Part shown: in pieces, positions 25,470-34,158 of the stretch
Numbering within the stretch: position 1 is the stretch's first letter
Layout of the letters: each line of letters starts with the position of its first letter
From: Acidiferrobacterales bacterium
GTDB lineage: Bacteria; Pseudomonadota; Gammaproteobacteria; Arenicellales; Poriferihabitantaceae
Length of the DNA stretch: 42,919 bases
Direction: 5' to 3'
NCBI GenBank assembly: GCA_019633985.1
Contig: JAHQWE010000090.1
Coordinates: forward strand, 1-42,919
Notes under the pieces: model-generated
The model's input: the letters and a program-made list of their open reading frames with translations, nothing else
The model's database searches: none
Told to the model about the DNA's origin: nothing
Program-made: the position numbers and the translations under genes

Positions 25470-26006
25470 TTGCGCGATTTAAATTCCCTCTTTCACGAGG
25501 TCAAAGCATTTGACAGGCCTCCCGTTGAGAAATGGCATCCAGAAAAAACTGTAGATTTTGATCTGCACATTACCTCCAATGGAGACTGGGTCCATGAAGG
25601 GGACAAAATTACACGGCACAAATTAGTGAAACTGTTCTCAACAGTTTTGGCTTTGCGTGACGGCGAACATTTTTTGGTTACCCCGCCAGTTAAATATCGA
25701 ATCCAGGTCGAAGATGCGCCGTTTCTTGCGGTTGAACTCAGAGCGGTGGGACTTGGGGAGGATACTGAGCTTGTTTTTCGGACCAATGTCGACGAGGTGG
25801 TCACCGCTGGACCAAAACATCCAATCGAGGTCGAAGTGGAACGGGAAACCGGTGAACCCAATCCCTATATTTTTGTACGCGACGGCTTGAAAGCCAGGTT
25901 AACGCGTTCGGTCTTTTACCAACTTGTCGACATCGCCCTGTCACAAGGCGCCGATGAATCAAGACCAGGAGTTACTAGTGGAAAAACATTTTTTCCACTG
26001 ACATAA
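25470..26006 (+). CDS. DUF1285-family protein
   Basis: A 178-aa cytoplasmic protein with no signal or membrane segment. It matches my memory of the DUF1285 family: PPVEKWHPEKTVDFDLHIT, then NGDWVHEGDKITRHKLVKLF, GEHFLVTPPVKYRIQVEDAPF and an end with YIFVRDGLKARLTRSVFYQL. Function of the family is not established to my knowledge. The only plausible start is a TTG at 25470 with GAGAAA upstream, about 40 bases after hrcA; I cannot exclude a slightly different start. Confidence 0.8.
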   Translation: MRDLNSLFHEVKAFDRPPVEKWHPEKTVDFDLHITSNGDWVHEGDKITRHKLVKLFSTVLALRDGEHFLVTPPVKYRIQVEDAPFLAVELRAVGLGEDTELVFRTNVDEVVTAGPKHPIEVEVERETGEPNPYIFVRDGLKARLTRSVFYQLVDIALSQGADESRPGVTSGKTFFPLT

Positions 26007-26097
26007 GCGCAGAGAATCTGCCAACTGAAAACGCAATTCCCTGACAATTCTGCTATTCTTTTCGTTTGAAAGAAGTTGATGCTGACAATTAGGACAC

Positions 26098-26125
26098 TTG
26101 CTATTGTTAAATCAAACGTTATAAC
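26098..26125 (+). promoter_or_regulatory. Candidate promoter of the AOR gene
   Basis: TTGCTA (26098-26103) and TATAAC (26120-26125) with a 16-base spacer, about 28 bases before the ATG at 26153, which has GGAGAG as ribosome-binding site. Pattern match only. Confidence 0.45.
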
Positions 26126-26152
26126 GACACGTACCAGGTTTGGAGAGAAATC

Positions 26153-28234
26153 ATGAGCTGGCAAAAGAAAATTCTTCGCGTTGACCTTACCGCTGGCACA
26201 GCGGTTTCCGAGCCGTTAAATATGGAATGGGCAGAGCAGTTTTTGGGCAGCCGAGGACTGGCAACCAAGTACTTATGGGAGGAAATGGATCCCGCAGCAG
26301 ATCCTCTCGGACCAGATAATAAACTCATTTTCTCCACTGGTCCGCTGACAGGCACTATGGCGTCCACCAGCGGCAGGTATGCCGTCGTGACCAAAGGACC
26401 ATTGACCAATGCGATTGCCGCCTCAAATTCGGGCGGAAAATTTGGGGCCGAGCTCAAATATGCCGGCTATGACATGGTGATTATCGAAGGCAAATCCCCC
26501 CATCCTGTCTACCTCTCGATTAATGACGATAAAGCTGAACTGCTGCCTGCAGATGAAATTTGGGGCAAGACGGTATGGGAGGCGGACGCCTGGATTCATC
26601 GACAAACTCAAGATCCATTGACCAAAGTGGCCGCGATAGGAGTATCCGGGGAACAGCTGGTGCGCTATGCCTGCGTGGTAAACGACCTCCATCGCGCAGC
26701 GGGGCGTTCGGGAGTTGGGGCGGTAATGGGTAGCAAAAACCTGAAGGCGATCGCTGCCAGGGGCACTGTTGGTGTGAAGGAAGATAATGCTGCCGCATTT
26801 ATGGAAGTAGCGGCAAGAGTCAACAAGGAGCTTCATGGCAGTAGCGATCGGCGCGGTTTGATGCGCTATGGAACCCTAGCCATGCTAGACAGTATGCAAG
26901 AGTTCGGAGGTCTTCCCACTGAAAATTTCCGCAAGGTTTCGTTCGAGCATGCCGATAGTGTGAATCATGAAGCGGTAGAAGTGACCAACCGCACTGGCCA
27001 CAAAAACCTCATCAAAAATGCCGCCTGTTTTGGCTGCACAATAGCCTGTGGTCGTATCGCTAAGATTGATCCCAATCATTTCAGCGTGAGAAACCGACCG
27101 GAGTATTTAATTGCTTCCGGGGGGTTGGAGTATGAAACCGCGTTTGCTTTTGGGCCTGTTCTTCGGATTGACGATCTGGATGCCATGACCTTTGCCGGCT
27201 TCATGATGAACGAACACGGAATGGATCCCATTTCCTTTGGTGTAACCCTGGCCGCGGCGATGGAGCTATTTGAAATGGGGGTGATTACACTCGAAGATAC
27301 TGACGGTGTTGATCTGAGTTTTGGAAACGCCGAAGCGCTGGTCGTGATGTCAGAAAAAGCTGGAAAGCATGAGGGCTTTGGCAAAATACTCGGGTTAGGC
27401 TCGAAACTGATGTGTGAGAAATACGGTCATCCGGAACTCTCCATGTCCGCGAAAGGTCAGGAATTTGCAGGTTACGATGCTCGCGCTATGCAGGGAATGG
27501 GTCTGGGGTATGCGACCAGTAATCGAGGTGCTTGCCATCTACGCCATGACACGTTCGAACAAGACATGTCTGACGCCGGTACAAACGGAAAGGCCGAGGC
27601 TGTCAAAACCTCTCAGGACTTTGTTTCTATGGTGGATTCTTCCGGGCTCTGTTTGTTCACTACGGCGGTTTGGGGCTATGACGATTTTGCCAGCATGATC
27701 AATGCGACCTGTCCTGGTGAGTGGGATGAGGAACGCATTCGAGAGCTGGGAGAACGGGTATGGAACCTCGAGCGCTTGTTTAACAATGCTGCAGGTTTGA
27801 CTTCCGCTGACGATAGCCTGCCGCCCCGAATGTTGAAAGACCCTGTCCCAAGTGGTTTCGCAAAAGGCGGTGTAAACGAGTTGGATGTTCTGCTTCCGCA
27901 GTACTACAGTGAACGTGGGTGGGATGGTGGTGGCGTTCCGACACCTGAGAAGCTGGCGTCATTGGGGCTTTCAGCTGAAGTCCGCTTTACTCCTTCAAAA
28001 AGCGCCGACCATTCACCCAACACTTCTTCTACAAGTTCCGTCGAAAAGACGATAGATCAAGCCCAAGAGGCGGTTGAGGATAAAGTCCAAGCTTCAGTAG
28101 ATGCTGTCGCTAATGCTGCACAGGATGCAGCACAGCATACCGCCCAGGCTGCTGATTCGGCGACGTCGCAGATGCAAACACAACCCAGCTTTTTCTCAAG
28201 GATCGTGCAAAAAATCTTTGGGGCGAATAAGTAG
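26153..28234 (+). CDS. Aldehyde:ferredoxin oxidoreductase family tungsto/molybdoenzyme with a C-terminal helical tail
   Basis: A 693-aa enzyme of the AOR family, which binds a bis-pyranopterin tungsten (or molybdenum) site and one 4Fe-4S cluster and oxidises aldehydes to acids. The N-terminal domain has NSGGKFGAELKYAGYDMVII and RAAGRSGVGAVMGSKNLKAI. The cluster ligands are all present: CFGCTIAC (Cys292, Cys295, Cys299) and Cys500 in VDSSGLC. Residues about 626-693 are an extra tail, rich in Ala/Gln/Asp/Glu and strongly helical, ending SFFSRIVQKIFGANK, which could be an amphipathic helix. No ferredoxin, MoaD-like or tungstate transport gene lies beside it. The substrate and metal are unknown. 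Confidence 0.92.
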   Translation: MSWQKKILRVDLTAGTAVSEPLNMEWAEQFLGSRGLATKYLWEEMDPAADPLGPDNKLIFSTGPLTGTMASTSGRYAVVTKGPLTNAIAASNSGGKFGAELKYAGYDMVIIEGKSPHPVYLSINDDKAELLPADEIWGKTVWEADAWIHRQTQDPLTKVAAIGVSGEQLVRYACVVNDLHRAAGRSGVGAVMGSKNLKAIAARGTVGVKEDNAAAFMEVAARVNKELHGSSDRRGLMRYGTLAMLDSMQEFGGLPTENFRKVSFEHADSVNHEAVEVTNRTGHKNLIKNAACFGCTIACGRIAKIDPNHFSVRNRPEYLIASGGLEYETAFAFGPVLRIDDLDAMTFAGFMMNEHGMDPISFGVTLAAAMELFEMGVITLEDTDGVDLSFGNAEALVVMSEKAGKHEGFGKILGLGSKLMCEKYGHPELSMSAKGQEFAGYDARAMQGMGLGYATSNRGACHLRHDTFEQDMSDAGTNGKAEAVKTSQDFVSMVDSSGLCLFTTAVWGYDDFASMINATCPGEWDEERIRELGERVWNLERLFNNAAGLTSADDSLPPRMLKDPVPSGFAKGGVNELDVLLPQYYSERGWDGGGVPTPEKLASLGLSAEVRFTPSKSADHSPNTSSTSSVEKTIDQAQEAVEDKVQASVDAVANAAQDAAQHTAQAADSATSQMQTQPSFFSRIVQKIFGANK

Positions 28235-28349
28235 AGAATCGGAAAAGTCTTCACCGCTCTCTCGATAATATCGCGAAGTAGCCTATAACTCCGACCTGGT
28301 TTCATTTAGCCTGAGATTCGAAAGACTTTCGTCTCCGACCACGAGTTAT

Positions 28350-28398
28350 CGACTATAGCGCTGTAGTCAACCAGCGCTATAGTCGGCGATTAATCGCC
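28350..28398. repeat. Two adjacent perfect inverted repeats between convergent genes
   Basis: CGACTATAGCGCTG (28350-28363) is repeated exactly in inverted form at 28372-28385 around an eight-base loop. It is followed at once by a second palindrome, GGCGATTAATCGCC (28385-28398). The block lies between the ends of the AOR and ggt genes, 20-odd bases from the ggt stop. No T-run follows on either strand, so if it terminates transcription it is not a standard intrinsic terminator; a REP-like element is another reading. Confidence 0.8.
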
Positions 28399-28420
28399 CC
28401 TCGATGATTCCCTCGGTGCA

Positions 28421-30094
28421 CTATTCAATCACCGATGCTTGTCCTTCTCCGCGAGGGTCAGACGCCGCTTCTATTTCTCCAGAGGCCTTATTCAAAATCA
28501 CAGTGTGCATGTTTCCCCAAGTTCTGCCTCTTGGGTGAAGTTGGTGGCCTTTCACGTAAAGTTGGACAATTTCCTTAGCAGTGAATGCATCTGGCTCATA
28601 TTGAATGCGGTCGGGCAGGTACTGATGATGAATTCGTGGCTTACTGACAATCTTTTCAGCACTAGCACCTGCATGAAAAGCCAGGGCTCCTTGTAATACC
28701 ATGGAGATAATTCTGCTGCCTCCAGGTGTGCCAATAACAGCGATTCGGTCCTCTGTTTCCAAAAAAGTCGGGCTCATACTGGATAACATTCTTTTTCCAG
28801 GAGCGATCGCATTGGCCTCATTCCCGACCAATCCGTAAACGTTGGGTACGCCAGGTTTAGAGGAGAAATCGTCCATCTCATCATTCAAAAGAACGCCCGT
28901 TCCCGGAGGGACGAAGCCAGACCCAAAGGGGTAGTTGATCGAAAGCGTGGCGGATACTCGATTTCCTTCGTTATCGATGATGGAAAAGTGTGTCGTATCG
29001 GAACCTTTGGGATTATCCTGATGAACGGGTTCCAAATCGCTACTTGGGGTGGCCTTGGAAATCGAAATGGACTGTTGCAAATTGGTCGCGTGTTCGTCGC
29101 CCAATAAACGCGCAATGGGAACGTCCACAAAGTCGCTGTCGCCCATGTATGCAGCTCGGTCTCGATAGGCACGTCGCATTGTTTCAACCAAAACATGTTT
29201 ATGAGCAAGTTCATCAAGAGTATCTAGTTCAACTTTCGCGAGCTGATTCAGGGCAATTGCCATCACAAGACCACCGGAAGAGGGTAAAGCGGCTGAGGTC
29301 ACTTTCATATCCCTATACTGGACTTCTATGGGCTCGCGGATGCGGACACGGTAGTCGGCAAGATCTTCCAAAGTCCATATTCCCCCTGCTTCCTGTACTC
29401 CATGGACTAGCGTTTCCGCAACTTCGCCGCGATAAAAACCATCAAAACCTTCTATGGCAAGAGCGCGTAAAACTTTGGCCAGGTCGGGTTGGCGCAGTAT
29501 CCAGCCTGGTTCTGGAACATTGCCATCGTCGAGAAAAATTGCGGCAGCAGCCGGGGAGGCTTTAACGACTTCATGGCGAAACTGCATCAGCCTTTGATAG
29601 TGTTCTCCTACAGCAAATCCCTCTTCAGCATATCGGATTGCCGGAGCCAGGTTTTCAGCCAGTGAGAGATTCCCATGCACACTGGATATCCACGCTATTG
29701 CCGCGGGTTCTCCCGGAATTCCCGCGGCAAGGGGGCCATCGACGGATAAATTGGGAATGACCTCGCCGGCTTCGTCTAAATACATGTCCCTGTGGGCTTT
29801 CCCCGGCGCAGTCTCTCGACCGTCCACCATGATATTTTTGCCGGTGAACGCATCGTGCATTAACCAGAAACCGCCACCACCGATGCCGGAACCTGACGGT
29901 TCTACCACTGCGATTGCAGCAGTCACTGCGACGGCGGCATCAAAGGCGTTGCCACCTTTTTCAAGGATTTCAATTCCTGCTTTGGTTGCTAACGGATGCG
30001 CGCTGGCGACGCCGGCAGCACCCGCCGCGTGACTGGACAACAATAAACACGAGAAGAATAAAAGAATCCTTAAGACAGGTTGTGCAGCTTTCAT
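28421..30094 (-). CDS. ggt: Gamma-glutamyltransferase (gamma-glutamyl hydrolase/transpeptidase)
   Basis: A periplasmic Ntn-hydrolase that takes the gamma-glutamyl group from glutathione; 557 aa from this start. The signal peptide runs to about SHAAGA. The proenzyme self-cleaves before the first Thr of DTTHFSIIDNEGN to give large and small subunits. Substrate-binding segments GSGIGGGGFWLM, LNDEMDDFS and GTPGGSRI are present. I chose the ATG at 30094 because it has GAG eight bases upstream and a normal signal-peptide start, and it leaves four bases after the orn stop. In-frame ATGs at 30106 and 30121 would overlap orn. Confidence 0.93.
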   Translation of the reverse strand: MKAAQPVLRILLFFSCLLLSSHAAGAAGVASAHPLATKAGIEILEKGGNAFDAAVAVTAAIAVVEPSGSGIGGGGFWLMHDAFTGKNIMVDGRETAPGKAHRDMYLDEAGEVIPNLSVDGPLAAGIPGEPAAIAWISSVHGNLSLAENLAPAIRYAEEGFAVGEHYQRLMQFRHEVVKASPAAAAIFLDDGNVPEPGWILRQPDLAKVLRALAIEGFDGFYRGEVAETLVHGVQEAGGIWTLEDLADYRVRIREPIEVQYRDMKVTSAALPSSGGLVMAIALNQLAKVELDTLDELAHKHVLVETMRRAYRDRAAYMGDSDFVDVPIARLLGDEHATNLQQSISISKATPSSDLEPVHQDNPKGSDTTHFSIIDNEGNRVSATLSINYPFGSGFVPPGTGVLLNDEMDDFSSKPGVPNVYGLVGNEANAIAPGKRMLSSMSPTFLETEDRIAVIGTPGGSRIISMVLQGALAFHAGASAEKIVSKPRIHHQYLPDRIQYEPDAFTAKEIVQLYVKGHQLHPRGRTWGNMHTVILNKASGEIEAASDPRGEGQASVIE

Positions 30095-30098
30095 GGTG

Positions 30099-30671
30099 TT
30101 ACTCATTATTGGCAGAATCATTATGGGACAGAGGTGCGCGCAAAAATGTCTTTCTATAATACTTTAGCTCTTCAATAGACTCCTGAATATCGTCCAATGC
30201 TTTGTGTGTATTGCGCTTTTGAAAGCCTGGAAGCAGATCCGGTCGCCAGCGTACTATGAGTTCCTTGATTGAGCTTACGTCTAGGTTGCGATAGTGCAAA
30301 TAGGATTCGAGCTTTGGCATATATCGCGCCAAAAACCGCCGATCCTGACATATAGAGTTGCCGCAAAGGGGAGAATGATTTCCTGGCACATACTGTCGAA
30401 TGAAATCTAAAGTTTCAGCTTCAGCTTGTGCGTTGCTGTAGTTGGACGAGCGTACTCGGTTTACCAGGCCGCTTTCAGTGTGGGTACGAGTGTTCCACTC
30501 ATCCATACCGGCAAGACGTTGTAGCGACTGTTTAATCGCAATCACTGGCCCCTCTGCAAGCTGATTAAGTTGCGCATCGGTAATAATCGTGGCGATCTCG
30601 ATGATCACATCTTTTTCCGGGGATAATCCTGTCATTTCAAGATCTATCCATACAAGGTTTTGCGGGTGCAT
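30099..30671 (-). CDS. orn: Oligoribonuclease
   Basis: A DEDDh 3'-5' exonuclease that degrades two- to five-base RNAs, including pGpG from cyclic di-GMP; 190 aa. The DEDD residues are visible: [11 protein letters not shown] (D, E), the Asp of [12 protein letters not shown], and [17 protein letters not shown] (H, D). [14 protein letters not shown] is the family middle motif. Usual E. coli neighbours (rsgA, psd) are not here; instead ggt follows after four bases. YajQ at 18.3 kb may bind the same signal molecule's parent, cyclic di-GMP. Confidence 0.96.
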   Translation of the reverse strand: MHPQNLVWIDLEMTGLSPEKDVIIEIATIITDAQLNQLAEGPVIAIKQSLQRLAGMDEWNTRTHTESGLVNRVRSSNYSNAQAEAETLDFIRQYVPGNHSPLCGNSICQDRRFLARYMPKLESYLHYRNLDVSSIKELIVRWRPDLLPGFQKRNTHKALDDIQESIEELKYYRKTFLRAPLSHNDSANNE

Positions 30672-30726
30672 AGCGGGTTTTTATTAATATAAACGAATGA
30701 AGGCGAATGTAATCTAGTTTAGAAAC

Positions 30727-31491
30727 TCAGGATGAAGTGCTCAGCTGATTGGCTAAAGTTAACAAGGCGACTGCCGCGGTTTCGGTACGCAGAATATGGG
30801 GGCTGGCCGTAATCGCAAATGCACGCGGGTGTTCTCGGAGCAGGCCCAGCTCGATCTTGCTGAAGCCGGCTTCTGGACCAATGACAGCAATCACATGTTT
30901 GACATACTTCATTGCTGCTTCAGCTCCGCCCGAAATACGATCTCCTTGCTGATCACCATACACTACCAGGCTGAGGTCATCCACGTTCATAAGCAATTCT
31001 TCCAGACTGCAATCCTGATCAATCTCGGGGAGATGCATCCGACGAGATTGTTTGCAGGCACTCAATAAAATACGTTCCCAGCGCGAAGTCATCTTCGATT
31101 GAAACTGCACAGAACTGAGATCGCATTCCAGAGGCACAAATCGACGCATACCGAGCTGTGTCGCCATATCCAATAGGGTGCTTTGACGTTCACCTTTGGG
31201 TAAAGCAGAAGCCAATACCAGCTCGATACCCTCCTGAGCGTGATGAGATATTTCATCAATTCGTAAGACCAGCTCGGCTGGCCGTGAAGACGTCGACTCA
31301 ACCACGCCCGTACCGTGAGCGCCTCGACCATTGGAAACTTCGATCGCATCGCCTTCTCTCAATCGCCGCGCGTTCATCGCGTGTTTTGCTTCATCGCCGT
31401 CCAGCTTGAGTCGATCCCTGGTTGTCCGCCCGGGAGATGGGGACCAGTCGAGTTGGTAGAAAAGAGGCGCTGATCGGATATAGGACGGCAT
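30727..31491 (-). CDS. rsmE: 16S rRNA (uracil1498-N3)-methyltransferase
   Basis: SPOUT-family enzyme that methylates U1498 of 16S rRNA; 254 aa. An N-terminal PUA-like domain (HAMNARRLREGDAIEVSNG) is followed by the knotted methyltransferase domain with ASALPKGERQSTLLDMATQLG, the SACKQSRRMHLPEI segment, VIGPEAGFSKIEL and the end motif ASPHILRTETAAVALL. The frame is open 28 codons further upstream into rsmJ, but the ATG at 31491 gives the family start and lies four bases after the rsmJ stop, so the pair is an operon. Confidence 0.94.
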   Translation of the reverse strand: MPSYIRSAPLFYQLDWSPSPGRTTRDRLKLDGDEAKHAMNARRLREGDAIEVSNGRGAHGTGVVESTSSRPAELVLRIDEISHHAQEGIELVLASALPKGERQSTLLDMATQLGMRRFVPLECDLSSVQFQSKMTSRWERILLSACKQSRRMHLPEIDQDCSLEELLMNVDDLSLVVYGDQQGDRISGGAEAAMKYVKHVIAVIGPEAGFSKIELGLLREHPRAFAITASPHILRTETAAVALLTLANQLSTSS

Positions 31492-31495
31492 GGCG

Positions 31496-32227
31496 TTAGC
31501 AGGGCGGGTAAATATCAAATCGTACCAGTTTGCCGACCACGGTGCCGCTGGATCCGGGAGCAATTGGAGGTGCATAGTGGGGTCGTTTCACCACAATTCG
31601 TCGTATCGCTGTTTTCCGCGCGAGTTGAAGTAATCGTATTTCGCTTTCGGATGAATCGTTGTTGTGAAAACGTGGTAATTGATAGAGCTCTTTGAGTATT
31701 TGCAAGGGCTTTTTGGGGGATGCACTGCCTGGTTTCTGTGGATACATGGGATCCAGATAGATGACCTCAGGTCGCGAAGTCACATTTCGCATCCGTTCAA
31801 CGCTGTCATCATTACTGAGACAGAGCTTTTGTGAGATTGTCGGATGATTGCACCGTCGTAACGCATTTGCGACTAGGGCGAAAACAATCGGGTTCCTCTC
31901 GCAAGCAAATACCTGGATCCCATGATCGGCGATATGCACCGCGTCAGTAGCCCAGCCAGCGGTAGCATCAAATACTGAGGAGGTTTTATACCCAATGGCT
32001 TTCATCAATGGGTCTTTCCCTTGCGCTTTACCCAACGGCCGGATCTCTACAAAGAACGCCTTACCCCCAAGCATTTCTACGCTGATTCCCATGTTGCCTT
32101 CCTGGTCCTCTTGCAGTACAAAACTTGCGTCGCCTGTGGAATGGACGAGTGGGAGTTCCAGCGCTCTAACCAGTTTTGCCAGTTCAGTATTTTCCGCGAA
32201 TGGTTCGAGTGCAGCGATATCTATCAT
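31496..32227 (-). CDS. rsmJ: 16S rRNA (guanine1516-N2)-methyltransferase
   Basis: Methylates G1516 of 16S rRNA; 243 aa. The SAM-binding motif is VFDATAGWATDAVHIADHG, then VFACERNPIVFALVANALRR, and the catalytic-type motif VIYLDPMYPQK (DPMYP, like the DPPY of N2/N6 methylases). The end has RRIVVKRPHYAPP. It shares its short upstream region with fabI on the other strand and is followed by rsmE. Confidence 0.93.
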   Translation of the reverse strand: MIDIAALEPFAENTELAKLVRALELPLVHSTGDASFVLQEDQEGNMGISVEMLGGKAFFVEIRPLGKAQGKDPLMKAIGYKTSSVFDATAGWATDAVHIADHGIQVFACERNPIVFALVANALRRCNHPTISQKLCLSNDDSVERMRNVTSRPEVIYLDPMYPQKPGSASPKKPLQILKELYQLPRFHNNDSSESEIRLLQLARKTAIRRIVVKRPHYAPPIAPGSSGTVVGKLVRFDIYPPC

Positions 32228-32316
32228 TGCCTGAGGTGGTAAAGATGGTCCGGTAAGGAGCGGGATCGGTATAATACGACAGACAAAAAATAACAGCGAA
32301 CTTAGAGGGCTGAATC

Positions 32317-33120
32317 ATGGGTTTTATGACAGGCAAGCGCGTCCTGGTGGCGGGTATAGCGAGTAATCGATCAATTGCATGGGGTATTGCGCAAGCGATG
32401 CATCGGGAAGGTGCTGAACTAGCCTTTACCTACCCAAACGACAAGCTCAAAGGTCGGGTTGAAAAATTCGCGGACGAGTTGGGCGTAAAAGTTGTTTTGC
32501 CCTGCGATGTGTCCTCAGACGACCAAATCACCATGCTATTTTCAGAGTTGGGAAAACAATGGGATGGTTTGGATGTGCTGGTACATTCTATCGCTTTCGC
32601 CCCTGGGAACGAGCTGGAGGGGTTGTATCTGGACGCAGTGACCCGAGAAGGCTTTAACACCGCACACGAAATCAGTTCATACAGTTTTGCTGCAATGGGG
32701 AAAGCGGCGTTGCCTTTAATGGAGGGGAGGAATGGTTCCATGCTGACTCTGACTTATATTGGTTCGATACGCTCCATGCCTGCCTACAATGTGATGGGTC
32801 TGGCTAAAGCGAGTCTTGAAGCAAATGTTCGCTATATGGCGCAGTCGGTTGGCGGCAAGGGAATTCGGGTCAACGGTATTTCGGCAGGGCCCATTAGAAC
32901 ATTGGCGGCTGCTGGCATAAAAAACTTCAAAAAAATGCTGGGACATTTTGAGAATGTTGCACCGCTTGGGCGTGCGGTTACCATAGATGAAGTCGGTAAT
33001 ACCGCAGCATTTCTTTGCTCTGATCTGGCTTCTGGAATAACTGGAGAAATCACTTATGTAGACGGTGGTTTTAATACTGTCGGAATCAGTGATTACTTTG
33101 TGAACGAGCCTTCGCAGTAA
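32317..33120 (+). CDS. fabI: Enoyl-[acyl-carrier-protein] reductase (NADH)
   Basis: Last step of each fatty acid elongation cycle; 267 aa. The nucleotide motif is [19 protein letters not shown]. The active site Tyr147, Tyr157 and Lys164 lie in [20 protein letters not shown], matching the E. coli FabI spacing. [13 protein letters not shown] and [15 protein letters not shown] are also canonical, as is the VDGGFN end. This is the classic triclosan-type FabI, not FabV. A TATAAT hexamer is at 32270-32275 without a good -35, and AGAGGG precedes the ATG. Confidence 0.96.
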   Translation: MGFMTGKRVLVAGIASNRSIAWGIAQAMHREGAELAFTYPNDKLKGRVEKFADELGVKVVLPCDVSSDDQITMLFSELGKQWDGLDVLVHSIAFAPGNELEGLYLDAVTREGFNTAHEISSYSFAAMGKAALPLMEGRNGSMLTLTYIGSIRSMPAYNVMGLAKASLEANVRYMAQSVGGKGIRVNGISAGPIRTLAAAGIKNFKKMLGHFENVAPLGRAVTIDEVGNTAAFLCSDLASGITGEITYVDGGFNTVGISDYFVNEPSQ

Positions 33121-33282
33121 CGACCCACTTTGTTTGTTGCCAGGGAGGGTAACGAAACAACGCATACTGCGAAGTAGGTATTCATCGGTTTAGTACTTCT
33201 TGCGCCTGAAAAAATTCTCAGACGCGGCGATGGAATATCAGTTATGTTCTCTGTACGCGAACTTTTTGCGATCGTCTTTAAT

Positions 33283-34059
33283 TTATTCGCCTACACCGAC
33301 AAATAAAAAACGGTTAACGCAAAAAAAGTATTCGCCAGTATCCCCAAGTGATGCCAAATCCTCTCGCCACTTTTGGGATTCCTCTTTCGTAATAGCGCCT
33401 TTTTTATAGGCGTTCCCGCTCAACCAGTTGAGAGAGCTAACGGAGAAATTCATGGGATCAAATGAGGTGTTCACAAGTGGAATCGCTTCGATATTGATAT
33501 CGGTGATCCCGGCATCTGTCATTAATTTATTTAACCGTACGGGGAGATTCGGGCTGGGGACGGTGTTATCCCATGCACGATAAATCGTTTCGGTCGTCTC
33601 CGGATAGCGACTATACATAACGGTGGTTCTCCAATCAGTTTCCAGTATGGCCAGCTTGCCACCTGGCTTTAATACTCGCTGCATTTCGTTGATCGCTTTC
33701 TCAACTTCCTCTACATAGAGTAGTACCTGGGTACAGGTCACGACGTCAAAGTGATTGTCGGGGAATGAAAGCTGGGTAACATCGCCAGTAGAGGAACTGA
33801 CTTGAGTAAGAGACTTGCAGCGGTCTTTAGTAGCACTCACCATGTCATTTTCCTTATCAATCGCGCACACGGCCCCCGATTTTCCCACCAGCTCAGCCAT
33901 ACTCGCGGTTAAAAATCCGGTACCGCACCCAACATCCAAAACACTTTGACCCAGGGATAAATTAATGCTGTCTAGTGTTCTTTGACGCTGGTGGACGATT
34001 TCTGGTGCAGCATATGCGTGATTCAGGGAGCTTGGGGAATAATGTATCGACTGACTCAT
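33283..34059 (-). CDS. SAM-dependent class I methyltransferase
   Basis: A 258-aa methyltransferase of the UbiE/Methyltransf_11 type. Motif I is VLDVGCGTGFLTASMAEL (near residues 40-57), motif II-like AVCAIDKENDM, and the motif IV/V region DVVTCTQVLLYVEEVEKA then EMQRVLKPGGKLAILETDW. The substrate is not apparent; relatives act on quinones, arsenite or small metabolites. Residues after 200 are less conserved. It converges on fabI and diverges from the carboxypeptidase gene. Confidence 0.8.
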   Translation of the reverse strand: MSQSIHYSPSSLNHAYAAPEIVHQRQRTLDSINLSLGQSVLDVGCGTGFLTASMAELVGKSGAVCAIDKENDMVSATKDRCKSLTQVSSSTGDVTQLSFPDNHFDVVTCTQVLLYVEEVEKAINEMQRVLKPGGKLAILETDWRTTVMYSRYPETTETIYRAWDNTVPSPNLPVRLNKLMTDAGITDINIEAIPLVNTSFDPMNFSVSSLNWLSGNAYKKGAITKEESQKWREDLASLGDTGEYFFCVNRFLFVGVGE

Positions 34060-34158
34060 GGGGTATCTGATTTTTGAATGTTCTGTTCTTGGAAGACGCA
34101 GCCTCCGATCTATCTAACAGCTAGTGTTATCCTTGCGGGAAAAAGACGCAACTGAATT

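Noticed and set aside
26423-26836. 137-aa minus-strand open frame
   Set aside because: Opposite the AOR gene, whose cluster-binding motifs are intact.
28990-29565. 191-aa plus-strand open frame
   Set aside because: Opposite ggt, low-complexity basic composition, no family features.
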